Part shown: in pieces, positions 53,947 through 63,995 of the stretch
Position numbering within the stretch: position 1 is the stretch's first letter
How the letters are laid out: each line of letters begins with the position of its first letter
Assembly (NCBI GenBank): GCA_007115705.1
Contig: QXEO01000220.1
Location: forward strand, 15,407,624 to 15,471,623
Length of the DNA stretch: 64,000 bases
Source: Dactylis glomerata
Lineage: Eukaryota > Streptophyta > Magnoliopsida > Poales > Poaceae
Direction: 5' to 3'
Made by a program: the position numbers and the translations under genes
The notes under the pieces: generated by a model
Database searches by the model: none
The model's input: only the letters and a program-made list of their open reading frames with translations
Told to the model about the DNA's origin: nothing

Positions 53947-55574
53947 TGATACGTCTCAAACGTATCTATAATTTTTGATGCTCCATGCTTGTTTTTACAC
54001 CATTTGCCTATTGTTTCGTTACACTTAGTGGCATTTTTATACATTTTCCGGAACTAACCTATTAACGAAGTGCCACAGTGCCAGTTTCCTGTTTTCTGCT
54101 GTTTTTGTGTTTCAGAAGTGATACACAGGAAATATTCTCAGAATTGGACGAAACAAGTTCCTGAAGTCATATTTTACCTGGAAGCTTCCAGAGATCCGAA
54201 GAAGTATCGGAGGGGGGCCACCAGGGCCCCACACAAGGGGGCGGCGCGGCCTGGCCCCTGGCCGCGCCACCCCTGTGTGAGAGCTCCTGGCTCCACCTCT
54301 GACATCGCCCCTTCGCCTATAAGTACCCCCCGACGAGAAAAACCTAAGGCCCCGATCAGTTTTCCAGAATACATCGCGATCCGCCGCCGCTGTCGACCCG
54401 AAGATCGGGAGGATCCAGAAGCTCTTCCCGGCACCCTGCCGGAGAGGGGAATCGCCACCGGAGGTCTTCTTCATCGCCATGCTTGCCTCCGGAGCGGTGA
54501 GTGAGTAGTTTACCTTGGACTATGGGTCCATAGCAGTAGCTAGATGGTTGTCTTCTCCACCATGTGCTTCATGTTTAGATCTCATGAGCTGCCCTACATG
54601 ATTGAGATCACCGTTATGTAATTATATGATGTTGGTTTGTTGGGATCCGATGAATATTGGTGTTTATGATTAAGTTGCTGTACTGAATTATATCTTTTGT
54701 TATCTCTATGTTGTTTATGATCTTGCATGCTCTCCGTTGTTAGTAGCTATCTTGGCCGAGTAGTTGCTAGTGACTCCAAGAGGGGGTATTTATGCTCGAT
54801 CGTGGGTTCATGTCTCTATTTCACCTGGGGGAGTGACAGAAACCTCTAAGGTGGTAGATGTGCTGTTGCTACTAGGGAGAAAACAACATTCATATGCTCA
54901 AGGGCATATGCTTTGTTTACATTACACACTTTGCTTAATGCAATTATCTGTTGTTCGCAACTTAATACTTCTAGGGTGTTCGGATGATATCCCCGGGAGT
55001 GGATTATTAGTCATAGATGCAGTTGGATGGCGGTCTATGTATTTTGTTGTAATGCCCAGAGTAAATCTCATAGTGATCTTCTTGACATATCACGTTATCT
55101 TTATTCTATCAATTGCCCAACTGTAATTTGTTTACCCAGCATGTTATTTTATCTATGGAGAGACACCACTAGTGAACTGTGGACCCTGGTCCTATTTTAA
55201 TCATATTGCAATCACCTGTTTACTTTTCCCGCATTGTTTACTTTACTCGCATATACTCTAATGTTTTCCACTCGATACACTCATAACCTTTGTTTCAAGC
55301 AAACCGGTGAGATTGACAACCTCATCGCAAGTTGGGAACAAAGTATTTGTTTGTGTGTGTGCAGGTTCCACAACACCTTCAGTCGTCATCGTCTCCCTTC
55401 TCCTGTTCGATAAACCTTGGTTTCTTAACTGAGGAAAAACTTGCCGCTACACTCATCATACCTTCCTCTTGGGGTTCCCAACGGGCTGGTCATCACCACG
55501 CACAAGGACTTACTGCTCCCACGTCAACTACACGCCACCAGCTCTTTTCTGGCGTCATCATCACACGAGTAGCA
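53947..55574 (+). repeat. Element 3, 3' LTR
   Basis: 1628 bp with the same ends as the 5' LTR. Palindrome at about 54231-54281. The CTCGT duplication follows and then Copia coding sequence. Confidence 0.95.
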
Positions 55575-55579
55575 CTCGT

Positions 55580-56301
55580 CCGAGCCCTTATCACTTCATG
55601 AAGGTACTTCTCTTGGATCTGATGACAGTACTCAATACAGAAGCATTGTTGGAGCTCTTCAGTATCTTACTCTTACTCGCCCTGACCTTGCATTCTCGGT
55701 AAATAAGGTTTGTTAGTATTTGCATGCTCCCACTACTGCTCATTGGACTGCAGTAAAACGCATTTTGCGTTATGTCAAGGATACTTCTGGACTTGGTATT
55801 ACTTTTCGTCGGTCTCCTTCTACTCTGCTCAGTGCTTTCTCAGATGCTGATTGGGCTGGATGCCTTGATGATCGGCGCTCCACTGGAGGTTTTGCGGTCT
55901 TTATTGGCCCTAACCTTGTCTCCTGGCATGCTCGCAAACAAGCTACAGTCTCTCGGTCAAGCACAGAAGCTGAATATAAAGCTTTGGCTAATGCCACAAC
56001 TGAACTCATTTGGGTTGAAGCACTTCTCCGTGAACTTGGTGTTCGTCTTCGTGAAAAACCATGTCTCTGGTGTGATAATTTGGGTGCTACTTATCTGTCA
56101 GCTAACCCCATTTTTCATGCTCGCACCAAACATATTGAAATTGATTTTCATTTTGTTCGTGAACGTGTGGCTGCGAATCGTTTAGCCATCAAGTTCATCT
56201 CCACTAAGGATCAGATTGCTGATGGATTCACAAAAGCCTTGCCGGTCAAAGGATTGCTGGAGTTTTGCCGTAATCTCAATCTCTCCCGAGCTTTAGATTA
56301 A
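55580..56301 (+). pseudogene. Copia RNase H and C-terminus
   Basis: Resumes in phase after element 3. It contains the end of reverse transcriptase and RNase H, with SDADWAGCLDDRRSTGGF, the STEAEYKAL motif and the ending FCRNLNLSRALD before TAA at 56299-56301. A TAG at 55714-55716 interrupts the frame, a point mutation of a normally sense codon. The polypurine tract AGGGGGGAT follows immediately (56301-56308 region). Confidence 0.9.
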
Positions 56302-56308
56302 GGGGGGA

Positions 56309-56486
56309 TGTTAGAGTATGTAATCCTGTACGTGTATGTGTACGTGTACGTGTATGTGTATGGAGTAGTACTCCGACCATACACGTATGTCTCTTGCATT
56401 GCCACGTAGAGGGCTTTTCTCTACCTCTATATAACACGGAACCGATGGCCCGAAAGGGTACGATCGTTACACCACAAACTTTGACA
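56309..56486 (+). repeat. 3' LTR of the Copia element (178 bp)
   Basis: Same ends as the 5' LTR. It is longer because the GTGTAY repeat near the start is expanded. Followed by GTGAT at 56487-56491. Confidence 0.93.
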
Positions 56487-56491
56487 GTGAT

Positions 56492-57287
56492 ATGATGCTG
56501 TCTGAGTTCTCTAGTGGATGGTTGAACCACTGTTATTAACAAGTGAACAATCACAAACAAGTTGAAAGAGAAATCACTTGAGATTATGCACAACATCATA
56601 AGCGGTCGATAATATGCCAACGTGATATGATAGACACACGATTCTTCAAAACATTATGTGTGTGACATTGAAAAACTTCGTAGATGGATAATGCAGAAAG
56701 AACCATGTGCGATATTAAACACATGTTCCTCCTAAATCATGTGCAATGTCCTAGACGTTGGGCACCGTTGGAGAACTTGCACACATGTTTAAATCAGTCT
56801 GTAAGGGATAATTCGTAGCGCACACGATTCCCCTTTCATGGGTGATTGAGGTCTTAAAATGTCTAATCTGCTTGTAATCTAATCTGGTAGCCACGTGTGA
56901 CAACTTATTTTGTAATGGTGCCTTGGGCCTAGCATGGGCTGGGTGGGCTTTAGCCCGATCTGTGACTATAGGCAAAATGTCACGATTTCACTACTTTGAT
57001 AAATACAACAACCCCTAAAAAAAGATAAATACAACATTTCTAAACTTCGCCACAAATGCAAAGTGATGATGGTTTTCTATTAGTCGGTGACAATTATGTG
57101 ATCGTCACTGATCATCAGATTAGTACCGCGGGATGCTTTTTCCTCTTCTTTTTTTTTTGAACTTCTCGCTTTCACTCTATTGGCCCGCTAGAAGCATTCT
57201 ACTTAAAAAAAATCGCTCCTGCCCAAATTAATTGATTTGGGCAGATGGGATGGGAGTATGTTATTTTAGATTTATGTGTAACCGACA
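56492..57287. other. Intergenic DNA, nothing recognised
   Basis: No gene, terminal repeats or tail-flanked insert could be supported. A T-run at about 57150-57160 could be an eroded retroposon tail. Confidence 0.4.
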
Positions 57288-57449
57288 TGTAGCTAAATCA
57301 AAAGAAAAAATGTGGATCAAGTGGCAACATCGACAGCGATCGTGGGTCTGGTCCTCATTTCCAGCAGCTGTAGCTAAATCAAAAGAAAAAATGTGGATCA
57401 AGTGGCAACATCGACAGCGATCGTGGGTCTGGTCCTCATTTCCAGCAGC
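57288..57449. repeat. Perfect 81-bp tandem duplication
   Basis: Two identical 81-bp units (57288-57368 and 57369-57449) begin TGTAGCTAAATCAAAAG. The unit spans the break between the pseudogene's remaining coding sequence and unrelated DNA, so it arose after the truncation and is recent. Confidence 0.9.
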
Positions 57450-57765
57450 TGGAGCGTGCCGACGAGGGTAGAAACGTCGAAGACGTACGCCGAGTAGTAG
57501 CGCTTCTCCCAGGCCGCCCACCCTGGCGGTGCCTCGTAGTTGGTCTCCGCCATCTGCGACTCCTGGATCCTCCACCGCAGCACCGTCATGCCCTCGTCCA
57601 CAAGGGCACCGCCGTAGTGGTCCCGCCGGAAGGCGCCGCAACATAGCGCCTTAGCCGCCCGGGGCCTCCTGGGTTGCAACAACGTCGGCCCGTGGCACGG
57701 TGGCGACCCGTGCTGCTGGGGCCCAAGTCCGGTAGCAGGCTGCATCGTCGCAGAAAATGCTAGGG
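57398..57765 (-). pseudogene. Truncated paralogue of the gene at 4829-5293
   Basis: The minus-strand frame carries the same core (YGGALVDEGM, AETNYEAPPGWAAWEKRYY, then RPTIAVDVAT) and stops exactly where the C-terminal membrane segments should begin. The codon aligned with the intact gene's ATG is ACG here; the first ATG in frame is at 57743-57745, after part of the N-terminal region. The upstream TATA box of the intact copy is not found. Loss of start, C-terminus and promoter element supports a pseudogene. Changes between copies are numerous, so the duplication is old. Confidence 0.8.
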
Positions 57766-58318
57766 AAGACGACGTCGATGTAATGGGATCAAGAATCGAT
57801 CGAGTTTTTTTTTGCCAGAAGATGATCGAGGGAAGAAGATGAAGAAGGAATACAAGGGAAAGTTTGAAATGAGCAGGGTCTCACCTACACCCTCTTAAGT
57901 TTTTCCAGTTTTTCTTTTTTATATCTCTCAAAATATATAATATATGGATTTAAAACTTTGCGTACCATTGAAACATTACAACTGCAACATGACAAAAATA
58001 GTTCGGGATTTTTTTGTGCAAATTTTTGAATTTTTAAAATTCAAAAGAATTTCTTTAAATACGTATATATTTAATGTTATAAAAATACCAAAGTATTTTT
58101 TCCACATTCTATCTCAAATGTTTCGGTGAACTGCAAAGTTTCGGATTCAAATATTGTATAGCATGAGAGATACAAAAAAAAAAGTTGTTTGTAAGAGGAA
58201 AAAAGTACTAGCACAAATTTTGATGCACCTATAAACAGCCTAAATAGAGAGGATAGCTAAGATAGTGCTCAAAAAATCTTGTCTCATTCAAGTTAATCAA
58301 GTTGGCAGTTGGCGAGAG

Positions 58319-58443
58319 TTTGAAGGCCTCGAAGATTAACTCTTTTTTCTTAGACTTTATTTTGTAATCGCTGGAGACAGCTTATATATCCCTATTATGT
58401 ACCGTTCCTTGCTATAATATATCATGGTATTGTTTTTTTTTTT
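58319..58443 (+). mobile_element. Small retroposon with poly-T end and 20-bp target duplication
   Basis: A 125-bp insert is flanked by AAGTTGGCAGTTGGCGAGAG at 58299-58318 and again at 58444-58463. It ends in a run of about 11 T. Long direct repeats with a homopolymer tail indicate target-primed reverse transcription; plant SINEs of the Au/p-SINE kind end in T. No pol III box was identified, so a 5'-truncated LINE tail is also possible. Confidence 0.7.
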
Positions 58444-58463
58444 AAGTTGGCAGTTGGCGAGAG

Positions 58464-59540
58464 ATGCAGCGGAAGCTGGTCTCCGTTTTATAGGCATGGC
58501 GGTGACCGCGACTTTACGCGTATATCCATGGATTACTTAAACGCGTGATCCGTCCTCGTCTGGGCCAGTAAGAGGCCGGCGCGTGTAGAACCGATCGTCC
58601 TTGGCGGGTTTTGGCCGGTGATTTGGACAATGTTCAATTATGGTTTGGATCCAGCGGAATATGGAATGATAATCACCTACGTACTCCAACGAACACCGGC
58701 CACCGGCCGCCTCTGGCTACTCTTATGATTGAGTTGAATACTAGTACACCTCCTGTACTACTCCTGTAGTATGTAATATGGCTTGGACTAGTAATGCCTG
58801 CGGTTCTTGTGCGGCGGATTAAATAAATCCTAGGACTCGGAACGGATGCTTCTTAGTTTGGTTCATGTAGGGAGACCACAATTTTTGAAGTAGTGAAATT
58901 TGACTTTATATATCTAATTGTCCATGGACATGGATACATGAATAATGGAACGATTTAATTAGAAGTGTGTTTAGATAGGAAACCAACGTTATTCTATTGG
59001 ATGGGGGCGTTATTCTTTTCATTACGAAAGGAGCTCAGACCTTTCGACGCCAAGAAATAAATTGGAACAATGGAGCTGTCCATCCCATGCTGCTTGCTGT
59101 TCTCCGTCGACCTGGATTCTTTTTTCTCCGTCAGGGTTGCAAGCTAACCAATATTATATCCATGAAGAGAAACATGTGCAAATTAAAATCATCTCATATG
59201 TCACCAACGTGTGCCAGCACGTCAGCCGAAGCCTAAACTTAAACACTTGGATTAGAATTGTCATCTTCTCAACTTTCATTGATATCCATGGATACACATG
59301 CTTCTGCACTTCCGTTTTCCCGTTCTATATATATGTGAATCTCCACGAAGAAGTGTTCCATGAACAAATTGTTGTCGTTTCACCCTTTTGATGTCTAAAT
59401 CACATTCTTAACTATATTTGTAAAATAATGCTCCAGATGATCATCATGTAAGCTCGATAGCGAGGTCTTCTGATGTCCGGACGGGGAGTAGCGGGTTCGT
59501 TGGGGCAAGGACAAGCGGAGGCGCGCGGGCTAGCCACGGA
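58464..59540. other. Intergenic, left part homologous to 5450-5680 and right part to 9285-9445
   Basis: 58545-58790 matches the upstream region of the intact gene, including TTGGCGGGTTTTGGCCGGTG (58601-58620). 59300-59460 matches 9285-9445. The middle shows no gene. Confidence 0.5.
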
Positions 59541-60335
59541 CAGGGGCGGACCCACTTCAATTCATGGGTATTCAAGTGAATACCCAAATATTTTGGTGAA
59601 ATGTTTGTATTTGAATATTCTATATAGTGCATATAATAAAACTGAATTTTCATATATGAGATGAAGTGTTGACTAGCTCAACTAGCTTGGATTGGAAGGA
59701 GCTTCCTGTGAGGTTTAGTGTTCAAATCCCATTGTTCCATCTTTCTTATTCTTAGGATGAATTTTTTCATTCGTTATTGAACGCTCACACATTGTATCTG
59801 TCTTCATTGTTAGAAAATTATAATTATAATACTGTTATTTTGGTATATTAATATGCTTCTCAAGCATAATTATCCTTCATTGATGAGATACATAGAAACA
59901 CTTATTATAAAAATTTCTTATATATTTCTATCATTTTGAATATCCACTATCCAAATTTTAAGATAAAGCAAAGATAACTAATATTTCCCACTGTTGCATA
60001 TATATTTTCTTATTTCTTAGGATAATTTTTGTATTCGTTATTGAGCGCTCACATATTGTATCTTGTACGGTGCTCATTGTTAGAAAATTATAATACTATT
60101 ATTTTGGTATATTAATATGCTTCTCAAGCACAACTATCCTTCATTGATGAGATACATATAAAACATTTTTATATATTTCTCTCATTATTTTGAATATCCA
60201 CTATCCAAATTTTAAGATAAAGCAAAGACAACTAACATGAAACAAAGAGAGTAACAAATATTATAAATACCCCTGATATTTTGAATTTATTGTAACTTTG
60301 AATACCCATTGTGAAAATCATGCGCCTGCCCCTGG
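59541..60335. mobile_element. hAT-type non-autonomous DNA transposon
   Basis: Begins CAGGGGCGGACCCAC and ends, reversed, CAGGGGCAGGCGCAT. Flanks are GCCACGGA (59533-59540) and GCCTCGGA (60336-60343), an 8-bp duplication with one change, as hAT elements make. It is AT-rich without a transposase. An internal segment is duplicated (59744-59980 and 60009-60234). Confidence 0.85.
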
Positions 60336-60343
60336 CCTCGGAG

Positions 60344-61677
60344 GAGAGGGAAGAGCGCTTGCAAGTTGTGACACAAGAGCTTCCAATCCTCCAAGTTAAG
60401 GCTGGCATCGCTAGAGGAGAGAGCGGTGATGGCGGAGTCATTGGGTTTCCGGGTGGATCTGCAGTGACGTATTCGCTACTTGTAGGCATGACTTGTGGTG
60501 CATGTGCTATTTTTATTTAAAATACATTTTAAACACATTGAAGTGTTAAAATATTTTTCCTAAAAGTTACGCATACATCTGTACATCTACGTGCTCGCAA
60601 AGTCATTTTAAGAAAAACCAAATTTTTTGTATAAAAAAATTGGTTGCTGAAATGATTTTTTTGCGATACATTTTTTAGTCTGTTTTGCATAGGCCATAGG
60701 CCACGAAAAATATCAGTCTTTCACCATATCTGAGCATATAAGATATACAGGCAAGTTTTTTTTCTAAAAAGTTACAGTAACATTTTGGAATTTATTTTTT
60801 AGCTAAAGGAAACATGGCCTGCCGTATATGACTATAATGACCGTGTTGGCCTGTTGGGCCAGCCCACAGGGTCATATTTTTCCAACTGCTCGATACACGA
60901 ACGACACTCCGCTGTTCCTCGTTCCCCTTTCCTCTTCTGATGCATCCCATCTCAAACCTATGAAATCTAGCACCGTCGCGTGTCCCAGGGTCGGATCCGC
61001 TCGTCTTCGTGCTTCTCCCGCCGCCGATTTGTGGTCAGGGTCGTCTCCTGGGACCTGCTCCTCACCGTCGGCAGCCGCCAGCTATGGGTGCTCGCGGGCT
61101 GCGCTTCTCTTCGCCGACGACCCTCGAACCTCGCCATCCCCAAGCTCGCGGGACGGCGGGAGAGAAACCGTTCTCTCATCCAACCCTTTGCATTGTGGGG
61201 GAGAGGAGGGAGAAAAAAAAAGTTTTTTATTGCTTGTTTCGCACCGGTATGCCCGATTTTCTGCCAATGGGGACGGCTATGTCGACCACAAGGCCTTATT
61301 TCTACACTGGAGATTCATCCAAAATCTCGCGCAATTGATGCTTTGGCTGTTGGAGTCGGTCAGACATTTGCATGCAATTGGATGCCGCTTAAACTTTATA
61401 TTATCCTATAATGCAAGAAGACCAATGAGGCTTTTGTGACTCCCCCCAAAAAAACTCAATCGCTGACCAAGCTTCCAGCGACTTCTCCACTGTCTTCCTG
61501 CCCCGTAGAGAGTTGACATAGTTTGTCAATCTCCACCATTCTCCCGTCAAGAACAAGGACCATTGACAATGGCATCTCCTAGCGGCGGCTCCAGGTTATA
61601 TCTTCTCAACTGGAGTAGCTACCTTCCTTCCAGATCCTGATGCAGCTTATTGAATTTGATCTTTATTCGACCCTTGT
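60344..61677. other. Intergenic region upstream of the kinase gene
   Basis: 60344-60520 has an open frame in each orientation around VTADPPGNPMTPPSPLSPLA (minus strand); it might be a gene fragment but I cannot name it. 60520-60830 is AT-rich. 60980-61440 is GC-rich and has overlapping frames without family resemblance. The kinase leader may start near 61450. Confidence 0.35.
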
Positions 61678-63538
61678 ATGAACAGTTCCACCGGCAACAA
61701 CAGTATGGGCAGCAAGGAAGCTACCGAGCCAAAAAGACTAACGATCCGAGAATTAGATGAAATCACAGATAATTTCTCAGCGGAGCAATTGATTGGTCGA
61801 GGCGGATATGGAACGGTTTACAAGGTAAGATTACGATTAAGTACTACTACTTTCAGGATTTATCTTCCACTTAATTGGTCCAGACAGGGATGCTCTTATG
61901 AGGAGCGTGGCGTGGCACACTCATCTTTCACTTATATATTGTTTTGGGGAACTTTTTTTTTAGCGCAAACGCCAGGAGCTCTGGCTATTCATTAAGAAGA
62001 GGGAAATTGATCCAGTTTATAGAAAACCAGATCGAAAACCATACAACCTAAAAACCCGACATACGGACTACTCCCAAAGCCTGAAACAACAAAGCAACAA
62101 GGATAAACACAACGGCACCCAAAGCCTCCTACATTTTCGACGATTCCACACATATGATGCAACAATTGCATCTTTCATGTAATCGCAGTCGCCTTCTTCT
62201 TGGCGCCATGGATGTAAAGAAAGAGGGTGTTAATGAATTGCGCCATGTAATCTCAGTCGCCTTCTTCTTGGCACCCAAAGCCTCCCCTTTTTGGGGAACT
62301 TTAAAATACCTTTTTTATGTTTTCTGAATAAACGGCATACATGTAGCACAAGCTCCAAAAGTCTGCACTTTCATCTTCTACTCATATATTGTCTCAAACA
62401 TAAGGTGTACATGTTTTTTATATCTAATAAAATAGCTGCCCCACTAAGTATTTATTCTGCTCCATGGTGAAGCCACACCGTCCCTCTTATCATTTGTCAT
62501 GTTATGATGCCATCGGAATCATCTATTACATCAAATGTGTGAAAACCATCTACAATTAGTTTCAATTTTTTTGTACTTTCTTAATAACAATTTGGACAAT
62601 TTACTTAGCCATAAAATATTTGATTGCACTAAAATGTGTCAGCAAACCAAGCAATGCACTTTATCTTCACTCCATGTGGTACATGGAGCGCTGACAACCC
62701 ATCTTGAGTAGGGGGTGCTTGACGATGGAGAAGAGGTTGCAGTCAAGATTCTCCATAATAATGTGTCAGATAGTAAGGACGAGGAATTCAAGCATGAGTT
62801 TGATAACCTTATGATGCTCCGCCATCCGAACATTGTGCGACTAGTTGGTTACTGTTTTGAAACACAACGTCAACATATGGATTTCCAAGGAAGACCAGTT
62901 TTTGCTGAAACAACATGTAGAGCCCTCTGCTTTGAGTACATGCACAAGGGGAGCCTTCAAGGGCAACTTTATGGTATGATGCTGCTCGATTTATGCTGCT
63001 ATTTACCAAGAGAGAATTTTTTTTAATCCTTATCAGCAATTCATTAACACCCTCTTTCTTTACAATTTGCAGATGAATCTCATGGACTTGACTGGAAGGC
63101 ACGTTATAAAATTATCAAAGGGGCATGTGAGGGATTAAAATACCTTCATGGAGTAAGAGAACCAATTTATCATTTGGACTTAAAGCCTGATAACATTATG
63201 TTAGACGAGAATCTGAGACCACAGCTCGCAGATTTTGGTTTGTCGAAGCTTTGTGGTGCAGAACAAACTCTGATCACACAAAATGTGACAGGAACACGGT
63301 AAGTGTGTGAATTGCTTTTCTAGTGAAACTAAAATGTTCCTACAACAAAATGAGTTAATCTCGTTATATTTTTGTTGCCATGTGCAGTGGATACATGCCC
63401 GAGGAATACTTATTTCGGGGCCTCGTCTCTAATAAGGTAGACATATTTAGCTTGGGTGTTGTAATTACAAAGATAATTGCAGGACCCGGAGGCCAAACGA
63501 GAAGTGCCGAAATTCCCAACCAAGAGTTTCTTGATCAA
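61678..63538 (+). CDS. Receptor-like cytoplasmic kinase, first four exons, incomplete
   Basis: Exons 61678-61824, 62712-62973, 63073-63298 and 63388-63538 have GT/AG borders and keep one frame (262 codons). Exon 1 carries the start, IRELDEITDNFS and the glycine loop GRGGYGTVYK. Exon 2 carries the VAVK lysine and HPNIVRLVGYC. Exon 3 carries GLDWKARYKIIKG, the catalytic loop HLDLKPDN (Leu replaces Arg of HRD, so non-RD) and ADFGLSKL. Exon 4 carries GYMPEEYLFRG and DIFSLGVV. These are features of the grass expanded cysteine-rich-RLK-like cytoplasmic kinases; no signal peptide or ectodomain is seen. The 3' subdomains must lie beyond 64000, after an intron that starts at 63539 and holds a TRIM. 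If that intron is not spliced, translation stops at 63557-63559. Its role would be phosphorylation in signalling; no specific pathway is implied. Confidence 0.75.
61956..62288 (-). mobile_element. LINE 3' fragment in kinase intron 1
   Basis: TTTTGGGGAACTTT at 61942-61955 is repeated at 62289-62302, and a T-run follows the left copy, so the element lies on the minus strand with its A-tail at the left. The 333-bp body has no ORF. It contains a diverged internal direct repeat (GTAATCGCAGTCGCCTTCTT near 62179 and GTAATCTCAGTCGCCTTCTT near 62248). Confidence 0.85.
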
Positions 63539-63610
63539 GTACAAATCGACATCTCTTGACTTCATATTCTCTCCGTTTCAAATAAGTTGTCTCCGCTTTG
63601 TCTTGATACG

Positions 63611-63995
63611 TGTTAAGGTTCATGCACTAGCCACTTGAACCAAAAGTCCGAACTGATGGAAAGGGCTAGTACAATCTACTTATACACTTCAACACCCCCT
63701 CTCACGTGTGACGGGAGACGAGAAGACAAGTCACACGTGTAGAGAGGCAAAGAGGCAGCGGGAGGCCGGGCGCGGCAGGAGCTCGCCAGAGGCGAGGAAG
63801 AGGCAGCGGCGGCGGCTGCGAGGCTGCGGAGAGCTCGCCAGAGGCGAGGAAGAATTTAGAATAAATTGTGAAAGCCAGGATTTGAACTCGAGACCTGGGG
63901 CTCTGATACCATGTTAAGGTTCATGCACTAGCCACTTGAACCAAAAGTCCGAACTGATGGAAATGGCTAGTACAATCTACTTATACACTTCAACA
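63611..63995 (-). mobile_element. Complete TRIM (385 bp), minus strand
   Basis: Two 84-bp LTRs (63611-63694 and 63912-63995) begin TGTTAAGGTTCATG, end CACTTCAACA and differ at one base by eye. Both flanks carry ATACG (63606-63610, 63996-64000). The primer site for initiator tRNA-Met is GCTCTGATACCA (63900-63911, complement), next to the right LTR. CCCCCTCTC (63695-63703) is the complement of a polypurine tract. The 217-bp interior is noncoding and carries a repeated GAGCTCGCCAGAGGCGAGGA. It lies 72 bp into the kinase intron that follows exon 4. Size and LTR start recall the SMART/TRIM class of tiny grass elements. Confidence 0.92.

Larger units (their letters stand above)
37098..55574 (+). 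mobile_element. Element 3: pol-less Athila-like Gypsy element, itself interrupted
   Basis: Ends TGATACG...GAGTAGCA, flanked by CTCGT (37093-37097 and 55575-55579). LTRs are 1627 and 1628 bp and differ by about 17 substitutions by eye (near 1%). Without element 4 it is about 8.1 kb. It has a perfect tRNA-Asp-type primer site, a Gag-protease gene split by element 4, 2.6 kb of noncoding 3' sequence and a polypurine tract. No reverse transcriptase, integrase or ATHILA-type ORF is present. Confidence 0.95.
12839..56486 (+). mobile_element. Copia LTR retrotransposon hosting four nested insertions
   Basis: Ends are set by the LTR starts TGTTAGAG, ends TTTGACA and the identical flanking duplication GTGAT (12834-12838, 56487-56491). 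Subtracting three inserted elements and their duplications leaves about 5.43 kb, a normal full-length Copia. Gag, protease, integrase, reverse transcriptase and RNase H appear in Copia order in four pieces: 13476-14159, 24428-24684, 34155-37097 and 55580-56301. The reading frame is continuous across every insertion once one target copy is removed. The lesions outside the insertions are a frameshift in a G-run at 35102-35107, a second frameshift near 36150-36190 and an in-frame TAG at 55714-55716. It was therefore a largely complete element when hit. Confidence 0.95.

Noticed and set aside
60232..60489. 85-codon minus-strand ORF with PPSPLSPLAMPA
   Set aside because: It runs into the hAT element end, so the frame is partly accidental; no family recognised, though a gene fragment cannot be excluded.
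63840..63911. tRNA gene suggested by TTTGAACTCGAGACC text
   Set aside because: No cloverleaf can be drawn; the text belongs to the TRIM primer-site region.
63708..63917. 69-codon ORF in the TRIM
   Set aside because: It crosses the primer site into the LTR, is Arg/Glu/Gly-rich from repeats, and TRIMs are noncoding.
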